Shown: positions 11,913 to 24,865, counted from the first letter of the stretch. The stretch is DNA of 64,000 bases from Neurospora tetraspora (GCF_033439725.1 NW_026944384.1:4216001-4280000); one strand, 5' to 3'. Notes: a model not told the origin generated them from the sequence alone. Translations and numbers: made by a program.

Positions 11913-14900
11913 ATGGGGATTACCTCTTGCCTCGACACTCGTTACCGGTTATCCATTCCCACCACTCCCCCCGAGCTGCCGAATTCAGATCTATCCTCCT
12001 TCAACTTCAGGAAACTTCAAGAGCGGTCCCGGAACTCCGTCGTTCCAATCTCCCCGCCCATGTCCCATTATGACCCCGTATCCAGGACAGGCGATATGCC
12101 TTCCACGAACAGTCCCGACGAGGCACAAGCCCGGAGAGACGTCGGCACCAACCAGAACGCTGGGCGGCAGCAGTTGCCTTCATTGAGTAGCCTATTTGGC
12201 CCGTCTACAACGCAGCTTCGCCCATTGCATTCGCCGACTTTCTCGGACCGTCCAGGATTGTACACAACATCGTCGTCGCCGCTTGATCATCCCCGAGGCC
12301 CAGCTGGCAGTTGGGATAGGTCTTACTCGGCATCTTCGTCATCTTGTTTCCCCCCTCCATCATTGACTTCGCAGCCTCGCAGTACACCGGATCCCAGACT
12401 TGATGAACGGCCTCACTTTCCGCCACCGTTACGGGCGCTCCCAGGCCCTCTATCACCCATGGTCAGGGAGTCGGAGCCTCAAAGGCCTCATTCTCAGTCC
12501 GGTTTCAGCACTGGGAACAAATGGTCGCTGCGTCACGAAATTGGCCAAGAATACGCGCTGGGAAACCGGGAGTACGCATCGTACAGATCATCACCCACTG
12601 AGCGAGCCCATAGTCAGCTTTCGAACGGCATCCCGAGCCGTGAGGAAGGCTTGGGCTTACGTAGCGAGCAGCCGGCTGCGCAACCACCAACACCAGTTAG
12701 CACCGGTGCCTCCGAGGTCATCGTGGGCAAGGATGGATTGGGCCCCAAGATTTGGACAGGCACACATTTTTTGCCGAGATTTGTCAAGGAGGAAAAGATC
12801 GATGGTGAAACGTATTTCATATATGACGATGGAACCCGTTGCAAAGATGTCATTGATGGTGAGAAAGTCAATGCCCATTGGGGAGTGACAAAAGCTGGGA
12901 AGCCGAGAAAGAGGCTGGCAATCGCTTGCATCACTTGCCGGGAGAAGAAGATCAAGTGTGATCCAGATTACCCTCGATGCGCGCAATGCGAGAAGTTTGG
13001 GCGTACTTGCAAGTTCAAGAATGCGTAAGTGTTATCAGCCCCCTTCGCCCAGTAACCGCTCGCGTTCTGTGAAATAGCAGATCACCCTCTAATATCAAAC
13101 CTGTGTAATATAGCCCGCGAGGTGGACACAATACTTCACCTTCGACTCCGCCCGCCGAAGTCGACGATGCGCGCCGCTTGCCCAGCTTAATTCGACCACC
13201 ACCTCACGAATATGTAAGGACGAGCGCGCACTCGAGTGAATCTGTTTCACCACGCACCACTCTTCGCCCAGCAAGCCCCGAGATGGCCTCATCCGTGCCG
13301 TCGAAACGGCTTCGGGTAGGCTACGACCACTACGCTCCCGCAGGGGGACACCGACCGCCTATGGCACCGGCGGCGGACCACATGATCCGGTCCAACTTGT
13401 CTTGGCACCGTCAGCCTGAACTTCCCCGCGTCCACGAGGACGCAGTGCGCCGTGCATGGCAAATAGACCCGTATGTCTCCGATCCTGAGTCCGTGATCAG
13501 CACCATAACCTCCTTTTTCGTCTCCACCGATGCCACGACCTTCCGATTCCTCCCCGAGAAGGCATTCAAAACCTGGGTACAGAACAACGCTCACCATAGA
13601 AACAAGTCCCCAGAAGATCTGATGCTCGTCTATAGCATCCTTGCTCTCGGTTCCCTCCTGTCGACCGCTGGGTCCGGCGGGCTCGACCCTAGGAAGGAGA
13701 AAACCAACCACTACGCTCAGGTAGCTCGTTACGCAACAGAGCACGCAGCGATGTCACTACAGCTTGTCCAGGCGAGAATCCTCCTTTCCCTCTACTATAT
13801 GGCTATTTCGAGGCTTATCGATGCCAACGAAATGTCCAGTAGCGCCGTTTCGGCAGCGGCCTATTTGCAGTTGAATCTGGAGTTGGATCAGTCTCCCGAC
13901 GTAGGACTCAAATCATTCCCGTATGGATTGGCCAGGGCTGGCTTTGCTGAGTGCAGGAGAAGGACGTTTTGGTCATGTTTCTTACTGGAAAGACTAAATG
14001 GCCTCTTTCCAACCCGGATGGCCGTCACCAACCCAGCCGACATCTTCCTCCGGCTTCCTATGGATATCGGCTCGTTCGAAGAACAAGAGGACGTTTCTGT
14101 GCCGGTCTCGGCGTTTGAGAACTTCAACTCTTCTGGACTTCCTGAGCCAGACCAGAAGCACCGGGAGACACAGACAGTCGACAAGGGGACGAAAGTAGGG
14201 ATGATGGGCTGTCTGATTCAGGTGGTAGCCCTTTGGGGAGAGGTTATGGCTTTGATATACCGGGTTGCGCACTCCGGTAATCGCCTATCAGAAGATGAGG
14301 TGGATGTTATGGCCAAGTTCCATCAACGCGTACTATCCCGGCTCGAAAGCTGGAGAACTTCACTCTCTCCTAGCTTTCTTTTCACTGCCGCTACTCTCGA
14401 CAATGTACAAAGGGAAAATAAGGGATCCCTTATCCTGATGCATCTCATTTACCACCTCACCATGGTTAAAGCGCATCGACATATTCACTCACGTTTCTCG
14501 ACTTCGTCAATGCAGAGACCCGAACATGCACACATAGCCCGCACCAATGCCCATCAGTTGCTGGGTCTGGTGTGTACAGTTGCAAACCATATCAGAGCCA
14601 CTGGCAGCCCTAGCCTTGACGGTACCAGTATGCCACCACCCTTTACCAGCTTCGCCGTCCTTGAGGCCTTGGATGTGCTTTCGGCGGAGGGGCACATACA
14701 AGAGCTTCCGGGATTGATTGACGGTTTTGCCATTGCACGAAGTGTCTTGGAGATCCTGGGTATGGTATGGGAAGATGCAAGGGCGCACAAGACGGTATTG
14801 GATCACCGGCTGGACAGGCTGGTAGCCCTCAGGGAGAGAACTGAAGGCCTGGACGATGCTGTTGCCGTACCCCTTGTTGGAAGGGGGAGGGGGAATATGT

Positions 14901-15157
14901 CAGAGTATGAGTTTGAAGTTGGGGGAATCCGAGTTTACGTTGCAAATTCAGACGACGGCCTTGACAAGACCTATCAGAATGAGAAGGATGGCACCGTTGG
15001 TGACGCAAAGGATGAGCAACAGGTTGCGGCTACAGTTCCAGAAGGTTTGCTTTGCTGGCAAATGGGTGAAACGCTTGAGACGAGGTTTCCCAGAGAGATG
15101 GACTGCATCTATGCAGGACTACCAACGATCCACGCGCCGAGAACTATGACAACTTGA
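11913..15157 (+). CDS. Zn2Cys6 binuclear-cluster transcription factor with fungal-specific TF domain
   Basis: Predicted nuclear DNA-binding regulator of 1051 aa, from exons 11913-13024 and 13114-15157. The 89-nt intron has a GTAAGT donor and TAG acceptor, and the frame is preserved. Residues 1-270 are Ser/Pro-rich and likely disordered. The zinc cluster is at residues 339-366 with spacing C-x2-C-x6-C-x6-C-x2-C-x6-C, preceded by a basic GKPRKRLAIAC stretch; the intron falls just after it. The fungal-specific middle homology region covers roughly residues 480-800 and includes CRRRTFWSCFLLERLNG near 651-667. An alternative start exists at Met50 (12060). The cluster sits unusually deep in the protein, since most family members carry it near the N-terminus. 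Target genes and pathway cannot be told from sequence. A gene-free region of several kb lies upstream, as is typical of developmental regulators (inference). Confidence 0.93.
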
Positions 15158-16608
15158 ACAAGGAAGGCGCCGGCTTGAAGGGTTCTTTCTATGACGACAA
15201 GTTCTTTTATGAACATGTGTATGCAGAGTATTTTTTGATTCTGCGACGAGACTACGCGTTCGACTGGTTTTTCTTTTTGTCATGAGGAGATGTGTACAAT
15301 GAAGGAGTCTATGCAGTACGGCTAATGTGTTTGAGTGGCTGCTTGAGTGGAAAGAAGCAGTGCATGCTTTCAGTCGATTTTCTTTTTACATGTTCATTCT
15401 TGTTGTTTCTTATCGATTTGACCTCAATCTTCTCGGGGCCACCATTCTTCGGATCTCTCTATCTTGACTTTTCCCTCTGTCGACTTCTCACAACATCTAC
15501 ACTCGTTGGTCACCAATCATGTTGTCGAAGACACCTGTGTCTGGGTAGAGCTGGCGGCTAGATGCATCTTCGGTTTCTTCTCTCCTCTTCACCATGATAA
15601 ACATGTTTTCATACTATCATATACACGCGCAAGATGCGTGTCGGCGTTTTTGTTCTTAGGGGGGCTTGGAAAACTACTCTACATTTGAGTTTGGGGCAGA
15701 AGATGATGCGACTTCCTCGCTTCGATGAGGGCACCGGGAACGGGAGGCTTGGAGGTAGAGTCAAGGGGTGACGAATAGGTGCCTGGAGGCTGGGAAGCCT
15801 GTATTATACGCAATACTCTACTCTCGCAACAGCGAGATGATGATTCGGTTATGCTGCATCAAGAGTCGCACAGCCGATCAATAATAATGACCCGTCCGCC
15901 TCATCACCTTAACTTTCAAACCTGCTGGTCTATTCTTCTACAAACTACGTGTATTCGCTTGGGTGCTGCCTCCTATTGAGCCGACTATCCGTTTGAAGGC
16001 CCTTTGTACCGAACGGGAGTAGAGACAAGGTAGTATACAAAGACCATCATTTCCTACCTAGGCTCTTCTTCCCAATGAGGCTGCCACTGCGGCCACTGCA
16101 CACTCGCACTGTGCTTCTTCGGTAACGTCAGCCCTCTTGGCTTCCATGCTTTCACTTGGCTGCTTCTAGAATATCATGCAATATCCTTCCATGCCATGTA
16201 ACCTCCAAGTCATCACACATGCACATGCAATGCATGCAGTTCACACATTTCGCATGTAACACACTTCAGCTGTTTCCAGAAAACTTCGACGCCATTACAA
16301 CTGCCGTTGGAGGTTTTTCGGCAGCTCCTCCGCTTGTACACAAGCAATCGCGAACATAGTAGACGGCAGAGACTACAAACTGCACTTTTGACAGGTTGCC
16401 TTTTTATGACATATGCTTCGGATGTCAACGTCCTGCAAGTAGGTTCTTCGGCCTGTAAGTACCGTTGTTACAAAACGTAACGACGGGAGGTATGTACCTC
16501 TACATTACCTGGCAGCTGCGTTAAGTTGTCTCACCTTCGGTACCGTGGTACGGGTATGTTACGATATGATATGCAGAAGAGACGGGCGGACGGGATCGTA
16601 CAAGTCAT

Positions 16609-16671
16609 GGAAGAAGGAAGAAAGGAAGAAAGGAAGAAAGGAAGAAAGGAAGAAAGGAAGAAAGGAAAAGA
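16609..16671 (+). repeat. Octanucleotide microsatellite (GGAAGAAA)n
   Basis: About seven near-perfect tandem copies of an all-purine 8-mer. Long open frames read through it on both strands, but these reflect the lack of stops in the repeat and are not genes. Confidence 0.95.
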
Positions 16672-17472
16672 GTGGTGGCTGTCTTGGCACTTCTCGGGCA
16701 GCTTCCATCTCTCAGTCGCAATGTAACCGTATCTCGACATCGTCCTTTCCCGTTTTCCAATTCTTGCGCGGCTCCCTCTCCCCATCTTCGGTTCCTCCCA
16801 AAGGGAAAATAAAAAACCGGTCCTTCTTTCCCTGTTCCCCTCTTCCCTCCAGCTCCCCCACTTACTGCAGTGTTCAGACTGCCCACCGCCCCCCTCCCAC
16901 CTTCAGTCGGTTCGGGTTCTCGAAAAGTTCTCGAATAATTAAGGTAGCATTTCGAACATGCCGCATCAAGTGTACTGTGTCTTCTATTGTTCGGTCGTAC
17001 TACCGTACCGTTGTTATTGGCCGCCGCTTGAGGGAACGTCAAGTGATCGAGAGAACGGAAATTAGGTATTGAGAGGTTGCTGGAAATAGCACATAGCATA
17101 GCACCGAACGAAGCGATTCTATCTCTATGTCTACAGTAGATTGCATGTACATGTACCATGACTTCGGCAGCGGGTTAGTGAGTGATTGATTGAAAAGCTG
17201 ACCGACGGGGGGCTGGCTGTTCCTAGAGATAATTACCTATGCAGTGGGACTTGAAGAAAGGCGAGGAGTTGAGGAAGTAATGATCGTCATGTCAATTAAT
17301 TCACCTTTTGTGTTCATAGATAGACATCAATGATCACTTCCTCTTCTTATGTCCAAGGACTTTGTTCTTGTTACTCTCACCAACTCATCCAGCAAAAAAA
17401 CCCACGGCACAAATTCGATGTTAAACACTGTACTGAATGAAGTAAGAGGTACAAATGGCAGACCAAACAAGC

Positions 17473-17544
17473 CACTATCACTATCACTTCCACTTCCACT
17501 TCCACTTCCACTTCCACTTCCATTTCCACTTCCACTTCCATCTC
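17473..17544 (+). repeat. Hexanucleotide tandem repeat (CACTTC)n
   Basis: Twelve 6-bp units; those in the middle are mostly identical and the outer units diverge (CACTAT, CATTTC, CATCTC). The strand is pyrimidine-biased. A CCCA tetranucleotide run at 17744-17766 lies 200 bp downstream. Confidence 0.95.
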
Positions 17545-17962
17545 ACGCCCGTCTCACGGCTCACGCCGACTTCATGCCTCTGATGTCGAGTGTCGACCAG
17601 ATGCCGACCCGTAACGGAAAAACCCCCACCTTTCCGAACCTTCGTTGCTTCTTTCTTTCTTTCCCTTCCATTTCCCTTCCCTTCCAGGTTCCCTTCCCTT
17701 CCCCTCCCTTCACCTCGCACTCCCCGCCGCGCCGCATGGCTGTCACCCACCCACCCACCCACCCACATCGTCAATATCATCCATCACCTGCAGCATCCAA
17801 GCAAGGGAATTGACACATCCTTTCCATGCTCCCTTCTGCTTCTGCCGTCGTGCGTCTGTCATCCTTCCACTCCATGCATGACGCAGTAACACCATAACAA
17901 CAATCTGACATGCGTCTGCTACGCCGCTACGCCGCCGCACCGCAGCGGCTGGCTGGCTGACC

Positions 17963-17995
17963 TTCTAGAGTCCCTTCTAGAGTCCTTCTAGAAGG
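17963..17995. promoter_or_regulatory. Triple TTCTAGA cluster resembling a heat-shock element
   Basis: Three TTCTAGA cores lie at 17963, 17975 and 17986, spaced 12 and 11 bp. The last forms a perfect palindrome CCTTCTAGAAGG (17984-17995). TTCnnGAA is the consensus two-unit binding site of heat-shock factor. No gene start is nearby, so the function is speculative. Confidence 0.35.
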
Positions 17996-18080
17996 CAGCA
18001 CGACGGAAGGTTTTCTGGTTGTCACTGTTTGGTTGTGCTGGCTTTGGGGTCGGGTGGTTGGCACACACCAAGTTACTTGT

Positions 18081-18115
18081 AAATGGAACGAAAATGGAAC
18101 GAAAATGGAAAGCGA
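18081..18115 (+). repeat. Short tandem repeat, AAATGGAACGA-type units
   Basis: Three imperfect 11-12-bp units, followed by related ATGGAA words as far as about 18135. No function can be assigned. Confidence 0.75.
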
Positions 18116-18945
18116 ATGGAAGATTTGATGGAAGGTTGGATAGAAAGAATCCTTCGACGCATTGCATTGCATGGAACGCATAGAATTTTCTGCTGGAGCG
18201 CGGCACAACTATGTTGCGGCATCATGTAGGTCTAGGGCCCGACGGCATGTTGCTGATAGGTACCTCTAGGTACAGTAGCTGAGTAGAATATCATGTGCCT
18301 ATCTATGCATATGTAGACAAATGGAGCAAAATGTGAGTCGAAGTCAAACGGAACTTTGCCGTTTGTTGTGAAAGGGCCGTGCAGCTAGCTGTTCGGATAA
18401 CCAACCCTTGGATTATTCGAGGGGATGGATGGTCGAGTAAAATAGAAGATGTCGTAGAATGGAAGGAAAGCTACCTAGGGTGGGTATGCCTCATGTCACG
18501 GGGGTGGTTGGAATCATGAGTGATGCTGACTGATGGTGCGGTGATTGATGGTGTCAAACAAACACCTTGCGCGATGCTCCAGTCTATGGCACAGCAGGAT
18601 CTTATCCACCTCTATACTTCATCCACGCTACTCCTCTCTTTGTCGGTAGATTGGAGCGGGCTCTTGGTGAGTTTTGCTTGCGTTAATCGCCTGTCGCGAT
18701 GGACCCAATGGCTTTCCGAGGAGAGGGAGAAGGTTTGAGTGAAGACGAGGTTTACAGCCTTCGATAAGTCTAAAGCAAGACCAGCGATGATGTTGTCAAC
18801 TTAACTGAAAGGCAATGTAGAAGGCATGAACACAATAAGTCGTTATACGCAGCACCTCTCTATATAGCATTAACAACCTCCCTACAATCACTGATGATAT
18901 CCCACCTCAAGTCACGAACGAACCCCCGAGTAACGGCTATCTTAA

Positions 18946-21786
18946 TCAGAACACATGTCTCGCCTCTTTAATCCCCCCCTCCAGCATCTCGGCCAACAAA
19001 TCCCACTTGGCCGCCGCATCCTCCCTGCTCCCCCTCGCCACGCCTCTCAGTCCGCTCGCGACAAACCTAAGATGTCGCTCAAAGTCGCTATGCATCTCCT
19101 TCATGACCGCGGCCGTCGACTTATTACTATCCCTTGCGCGGGCGTCCTCCATGATACTCCTCTTCCACCTCTCCTCCCTCACAGCACCAGCAGCACCGTC
19201 GCCTTCTTCTTCTTCATCATCATCGCCATCCTCCTCCCCATCAAGTCCCACCCCCAAACCTGTCTTGCTATACAACGAAGCCGTCCTCCCCGCTCTAGTC
19301 TTGCGTTTTTGTTGTTGTAGCTGCTGCTGTGAAGCCGAGAAAGTCGACAGCCTCGAGATTTCCTGCTGCTCCTCCTCCAGCCTGGCCATCTCGGCCTGGT
19401 GACTATCCTCGAGCTTGATAGCCAGGTCGTACACGTCCAGGATGCAGTCGCGGATGGGGCGGAGTCGTTTCCCCTGGCAGGACTCGCTCAGGATCCGGTC
19501 GAGAAACTTGGAGTGTACTTCGCCGACGTCGTCGACGTCCAAGGCGTGTTGCAGGGATTCGTCCATTTTGTTGATGTTGGGCGCGAAAACGAGGGTGGTG
19601 AGGTAGCTCATTATGGTGTTGCAGAACCAAAGGAGCTTGGTGCGGAGGAGGTAGTAAGTCGATTGGTGACGGGCTGGTGTGGTGGTGGTTCCCAGGAGCG
19701 GGTGCTTGAGAAGGTATATGGCTCTGCGGGTTTGCAGCAGGAAGACAAACATTGTTTGGTAACCCTTGACTTCGGCAGGACTGATGATCATCTGGATAGG
19801 CCATGGTAGGTGATAGATGAGGCGGATAGCTGGGAGGGTGTTGCGGACAGAGGCTCGCGAAGCGGCTGGGCTGTCGGCGATGTACCGTTGGTCGATATCG
19901 GCAGACAAGCGATGGCCGGCCACGCACTGTGAAAATGCCTCCTGAGCAATCTCGGTCAGTGTAAACTTGTCGTTCCAACTCGTGCTGAAATTATCCAGCT
20001 GTCTGAAGATGGTCGAGGCGAAAGCATCCGAGGTGGCGCCATCGGACATCAAGTAGAGACATCGAAGAGCGTCGAATGCCCGGGAAAGCCCGTATGAGTC
20101 GAACAGGATATCAAGCAGCGTGATCGATGCTGAGTGATACTTGCTCTGAATCCACTTGTTGAAGGCATTGCCAAAGAGCTCCGAAAATGGTGCAAAGCTA
20201 GTGCCATCTGAACAGACAGCAGCAAAGTCCATGGGCGGCTCGTCTGCTTTCACCCGGTCTGCTACGGGGGAATATCGCTTGAGATGTTTCAAGACCACAA
20301 TGCTTTTCCCAGCCCGGACTATTCGATCAACAGCAGGACTCAGGAACCGTGGGGCGTTCAAGACGCCTTCTGAGCTGACGAGTTGGTGAAACTGCTGCTC
20401 CCATATTTGGTGCAACTGGGGCCTTGCAGATGACTTGCCGATAAAAAAGGTCCGGTCTCCGGCGAGGAGTTCCCCTTCCTCCATCCAGAGTCGGATTGGT
20501 TTCAGGTAGACCTGGAAGCAATCTAGAAAAATGGTCCCAAGAAGCTTGTATGCGTCAAGACTACCTTCCATTTGTGCCATCCCGACTGCGTCATAAAGCA
20601 ATTCGAGGTAACGGAATGCCTTTGTGTTGCGTTCCCTATGGACTTGCTGCACAATACCGGAGAGGACATATAGGGGGGATAATGAAGGACCTAGTTCCGT
20701 CAAGATGGCCACTAGGCTGACAATGACATCCTTGTGAATGGCAACAAACCGCCCTTGAATGGCAGTCAACTCCTGGTCAAATGACTGAAGAGCCTTTTGG
20801 AGTGAGTCCTGGAACACTTGGAGAAGTGGTTCTTCCTTTTCCTTTTTGCCAGCGTAAATGCGCAGCGGGGCGAGCTTTCGGCCACATTCGGAAAAGGTGT
20901 TCACCAGAGCATCGTAAGTCTGCCACGAAACTCCCTCCAGTATGTAGCACGGGACAGGTTTACATGCTGAGTCAAAAAGAGAGGTTGGCAGGCCGCGCAG
21001 CATAAACACAACTTCGCGGAGAAGTTGAAGACTTGTTACTGGCGTCTTCTTCTGTCGTCCGTCAGAGTCAAGGTCGTGGGTAGCATTTCTCCAGTTCTGG
21101 CTGTCTAAGATGCGTCTCAGCAACTCTTCACCGCTTGGAAGCTTGATGGCCAAGTCCTGTGCTGCGAGTGGAGCATCGTCTGGAACTGAGGAAGCTGTGC
21201 TTGGAGATGCAATGGAAACATCAGAAGGCGCCCCCTCGCGCTCATAATAGTCTTCTTCGTCTGAACTGGGAGCATGGTCGAGAATCTTCCACAGAGCGCG
21301 CTCTTGATGCCAGCCGTCTTCCTTGGCAATCTGTCGCCAAGTCAGTTTGGGTACGGTATCCTTCTCTGGCTCTTTCAGGCGCTCAAGATCGCTCAGCCTG
21401 GACTTTTGCGCAGGCTTGTCGGACAGCTCTAGGAGAAATTGCAACACTTCAGGAGTGAAGTCGTTGACGTGCGGCTTGAGTGCATGCAGTCGTTGCTCAA
21501 GGGCGTCTCCAAGGGGTTCTCTGTTGATGATGCGGAAGCGTTCCACAAGCCCTGTCAGGCGGTTCTGCACCTCGAACTGGTTCGTCCTAAGAAAGTTCTG
21601 GTTGAGCAGACTTTGTACTGTTGATTCCCTCAGAGACTTAAGTTTTCGTTTTTGGGTCTGATGGCAATGTTAGTAAACACAGGCAATGGCCGGGAAAGGG
21701 GATTGAAAACAACTGACCTTTGGGACGGCGGCAACGGCATCAATAAGCTCGTCGGTCAACGCCGCGAGCTCTGAAAGGTATGACAT
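18946..21786 (-). CDS. Gamma-tubulin complex component, probably GCP5 (Spc97/Spc98 family)
   Basis: A 926-aa protein from exons 21786-21718 and 21657-18946. The 60-nt intron has a GTCAGT donor and CAG acceptor and is phase 0. Family members bind gamma-tubulin and one another to build microtubule-nucleating rings at spindle pole bodies. The N-terminal half carries a GCP N-terminal-type region, including WMEEGELLAGDRTFFI near residue 415, which corresponds to the conserved W-x-G-x-FF block of GCP proteins. The C-terminal GCP domain covers about residues 560-780, with LLRTKLLWFCNTIMSYLTT where grip2 modules contact gamma-tubulin. A long acidic DDEEEE segment and a short C-terminal helix follow. 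The length and the wording of the conserved block fit GCP5 (fission yeast Mod21) better than GCP2, GCP3 or GCP4. Assignment to the family is firm; assignment to GCP5 is less so. Confidence 0.85.
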
Positions 21787-22897
21787 GCTGCCGCCTTGCA
21801 GTGACTGAGCATCCTGAGAATGGAATAAGTAGACAAGAGAAGTGAATGTCTACTGGCTTAAACTGGTGTTTCGTCGCAAGTGTTAGACGCGACTTGACCC
21901 ACTAGCATCGCTTGATTTCCAGGTTGCCGAGTTGCTCTTGCTGGGAAATTAGCAGTCTATGAAATGCACTGGTTCCTATTATGAAGGCGGTCCAGTCAAA
22001 CGTCAATTCACTCAATGAAAACATTCGACGTCTCGAGCAGGACCATCTTTTTGTAAAGCAGAGGAAAAAGCTTTGAAGGGAAGAAATCGAATTGCAGCGA
22101 AGTTGTTGTTGAGGTTCTCACCCACAAGTGGAAGGTCTCACACACCTGATGCACTGCAGCGTCCATGCGTCCATGTTCCAGCGGGCAGCGGACGATATGT
22201 AGGTAAGCGCACGGGCCAGCCACATCCCTTCGTTGTTTCCCTTATCGCCCGGTCATCACGACGATAAGCCCGGGCAGGCAAGACCACCTCTTCCATAGCA
22301 ACAAGCCACACCCAACTCGACGATGTTGCCAATCGGGTGGCATCAAGTCAAAGAGACCGCGGCCAAGAGCTTCAATGAACCCCTATTCCAACCAAAACAA
22401 CCTGAATTGCTTGCCAGCTTTTGAAGTGGTGCTAAGGAGGCAAACAAGCACCCGTCGCCTCATCAGCCTCAGACACGCGAATCCCGGCCGTCTGGACGCA
22501 CCGATAGGGAGCTGATAGTGGCGGCAGTGGGACTGCCCGCTATAACTTTTAGTGATCCCCTTTTTGCCTGCAGCTGTCGGGTCCCGTCGGGTTTGATGTG
22601 TCCTGTGCCAATCTGCGCCTGACAAGCAACACCACATCGGCGCTGTCATCTCCATCTTTTTCAAGCTTCCAGAACTCTGCCTGTTATCTTCCCCTTTTTC
22701 AGGTCATCACCACCACCCGAACCAACCCCCGAGCCTGGCCATCGCAGTACAAGAATCGGCCCGTCGCCGAGCCCCGCGCTGCGATCCCACCATCACATCC
22801 CCGTCTGATAGATGAAGTAGTCAACCCCGTGGCCGTGACACCTCGAACCATTCGGTTGGACACTTGGACAACTCCAGTCTCCTAACCTCCTATCACA
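21787..22897. promoter_or_regulatory. Divergent intergenic region between GCP5-like and mannosyltransferase genes
   Basis: A 1.1-kb space shared by two genes transcribed outward. It is pyrimidine-rich towards the mannosyltransferase start (22600-22890), consistent with its 5' leader. No ORF or clear TATA box was found. Confidence 0.6.
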
Positions 22898-24279
22898 ATG
22901 GCGATTGCTCGCCCAGTACGAGCCCTGGCCCTGGCGGCTGCGCTCGTCTGGTGTTTCTTCATATGGCAGCTTCTGTCGCCATCGGGAACCGCCATGACCA
23001 AGGACAAGTACTTGTCCTTTGAGCGGGATCCCAACCTTGACCGTAAGTGAATTTTGTCCGCAGTCGCATTGCTGTTTGATGCTAATCTGCTCTTGCGCAT
23101 CGCACAGCTACGGGAGAGCCCGAAGGGAAGCTAGTTCGCGCTTCCGAAGACTATGCGCCGGGCGCAACGAACTCGGCCAGAATCAACGCCACCCTGTTGG
23201 CGCTGGTACGAAACGAGGAGCTGGACGGCATGCTACAGGCGATGCGCGATCTCGAGCGGACATGGAACCACAAGTTCAACTACCCCTGGACCTTTTTCAA
23301 CGACGTGCCCTTTTCCGAAGAGTTCAAGAAGAGAACGCGCGCGGTAACCAAGGCCGAGGTCAGATACGGTACGTAAGGCGGTGTAGCCACCCACACGGTA
23401 TGATACATGGAGCAGACGGGCTGACATCGTTGCGATGGTTACAGAACTTATCCCCAAGGAGCACTGGGAAATGCCATCGTGGATTAACCAGGACCTGTAC
23501 GACGAATCGGTCAAGATCCTCGAAGAAAAGAAGATTCAGTATGCCGACAAGATCTCGTATCACCAAATGTGCCGGTGGAACAGCGGCATGTTCTACAAGC
23601 ACCCGGCCCTGGCCAACACACAGTACTACTGGCGCGTCGAGCCCAACGTTCACTTCTTCTGCGATGTCGACTATGACGTTTTCCGCTACATGCACGACAG
23701 CAACAAGACGTACGGCTTCACCATCAACCTGTATGACGCCCCGGCCTCCATCACGACTCTGTGGCCCGAAACCGAAAAGTTCCTGGCCGAGCACCCCGAG
23801 TATGTGCACGAGAACAGCGCCATGAACTGGTTGACGGACAAGACCCGCCGTCCCGACCATACCAAGGATGCCAATGGTTATTCGACATGTCACTTTTGGA
23901 GCAACTTTGAGATTGGCGATATGAACTTTTGGCGCAGCAAGGCGTACGAGGATTATTTCAACCACTTGGACCGCGCCGGTGGCTTCTTCTACGAGCGTTG
24001 GGGTGACGCGCCCGTTCACAGTATTGCCCTGGGTCTCTTTGAGGACTCTAGCAAGATTCATTGGTAAGTGTGCTTGAAAACTTGGCACCAAAGACTTGTG
24101 CTGACCATTCGCTTTTCTCCAGGTTCCGCGATATTGGCTATCAGCATATTCCCTTCTTCAACTGCCCCAACTCGCCCAAGTGCAAGGGCTGCGTTACCGG
24201 CCGTTTCACCGATGGCGAGGCCTGGCTCAACAGGGAAGACTGCAGACCCAACTGGTTCAAGTACGTCGGCATGGGCTAA
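22898..24279 (+). CDS. GT15 alpha-1,2-mannosyltransferase (KRE2/MNT1/KTR family)
   Basis: A Golgi type II membrane enzyme that transfers mannose from GDP-mannose in alpha-1,2 linkage to O- and N-glycans of cell-wall and secreted proteins. Four exons, 22898-23042, 23108-23368, 23445-24063 and 24123-24279, give 393 aa; every junction keeps the frame. The N-terminus has a short cytosolic piece and one signal-anchor helix (about residues 6-26), followed by a luminal stem. Family blocks are intact: YHQMCRWNSGMFY, YWRVEPNVHFFCDVDYDVFR, the TCHFWSNFEIGDMNFWR block holding the conserved catalytic-region Glu, and RWGDAPVHSIALGLF. Length matches yeast Ktr proteins (390-450 aa). Which KTR subgroup it belongs to cannot be decided by eye. 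Confidence 0.96.
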
Positions 24280-24865
24280 GCTGGTAACCGAACCCAAACG
24301 ACAAACACATTGAAAAAAGTAAAACACCAAACAGTAATGGGGCGTTAGCCCGGGCTGGTTTCTCGACACTGAAAAGCCTCCGGGCCGCGCTAACTGTATC
24401 ATAGCCGGCTACGTAGCCTTGCGGCGTTGCATATGACATGCTTTCGGGATACATACGCTTATGGAACTGACGAAGGAGGTTGTCTGTCGCTGGCGGAATC
24501 CAGCCATCTAATGATGCTTGTACATACTAAATTAATGACGAATTCCGGATGCGCGACATATGATCAAAACGGTGGTTACGGAGTGTGTTCTTGGATGCTC
24601 AGGGCGGCTTTATGCCATTGAAGATGCTGCGGATACACATGTTCTGAATAAAAGAAGAGGGTTCAGATTGTTACAGGATTCGGGATGGCTTACACTTGTT
24701 GAATATATTTTGCTCGGAAAAGATGAAACAATTCGCACCAGCATGGTATGCTACGTGACGCACTATGTGTCCTGACCCTTCCCATATACCAGGTTGGTAT
24801 GGGATCTGTCATCAAGTGAGAACATGAACGACTGTACGAGCTCTCAGATATCGATACATTGATGA
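24280..24865. other. Convergent 3' intergenic space
   Basis: About 590 bp between the stop codons of the mannosyltransferase (+) and the WD40 gene (-). It should hold both 3' UTRs. No other feature was seen. Confidence 0.7.

Larger units (their letters stand above)
15158..18945. other. 3.8-kb gene-free space between two convergent genes
   Basis: The stretch lies between the 3' ends of the transcription factor (+) and the gamma-tubulin complex gene (-). No convincing ORF is present. It holds several simple repeats (16.6, 17.5, 17.75 and 18.08 kb), a polypyrimidine tract at about 17.64-17.72 kb, and a cluster of TTCTAGA palindromes at 17.96 kb. A non-coding transcript is possible but cannot be shown from sequence. 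Confidence 0.6.

Noticed and set aside
16545-17072. Lys/Glu-rich frame across the GGAAGAAA repeat
   Set aside because: Produced by the stop-free microsatellite; the flanks carry no coding signal.
17349-17813. 154-codon frame with a PLPLPLPL run
   Set aside because: The run is translation of the CACTTC hexanucleotide repeat, not a protein feature.
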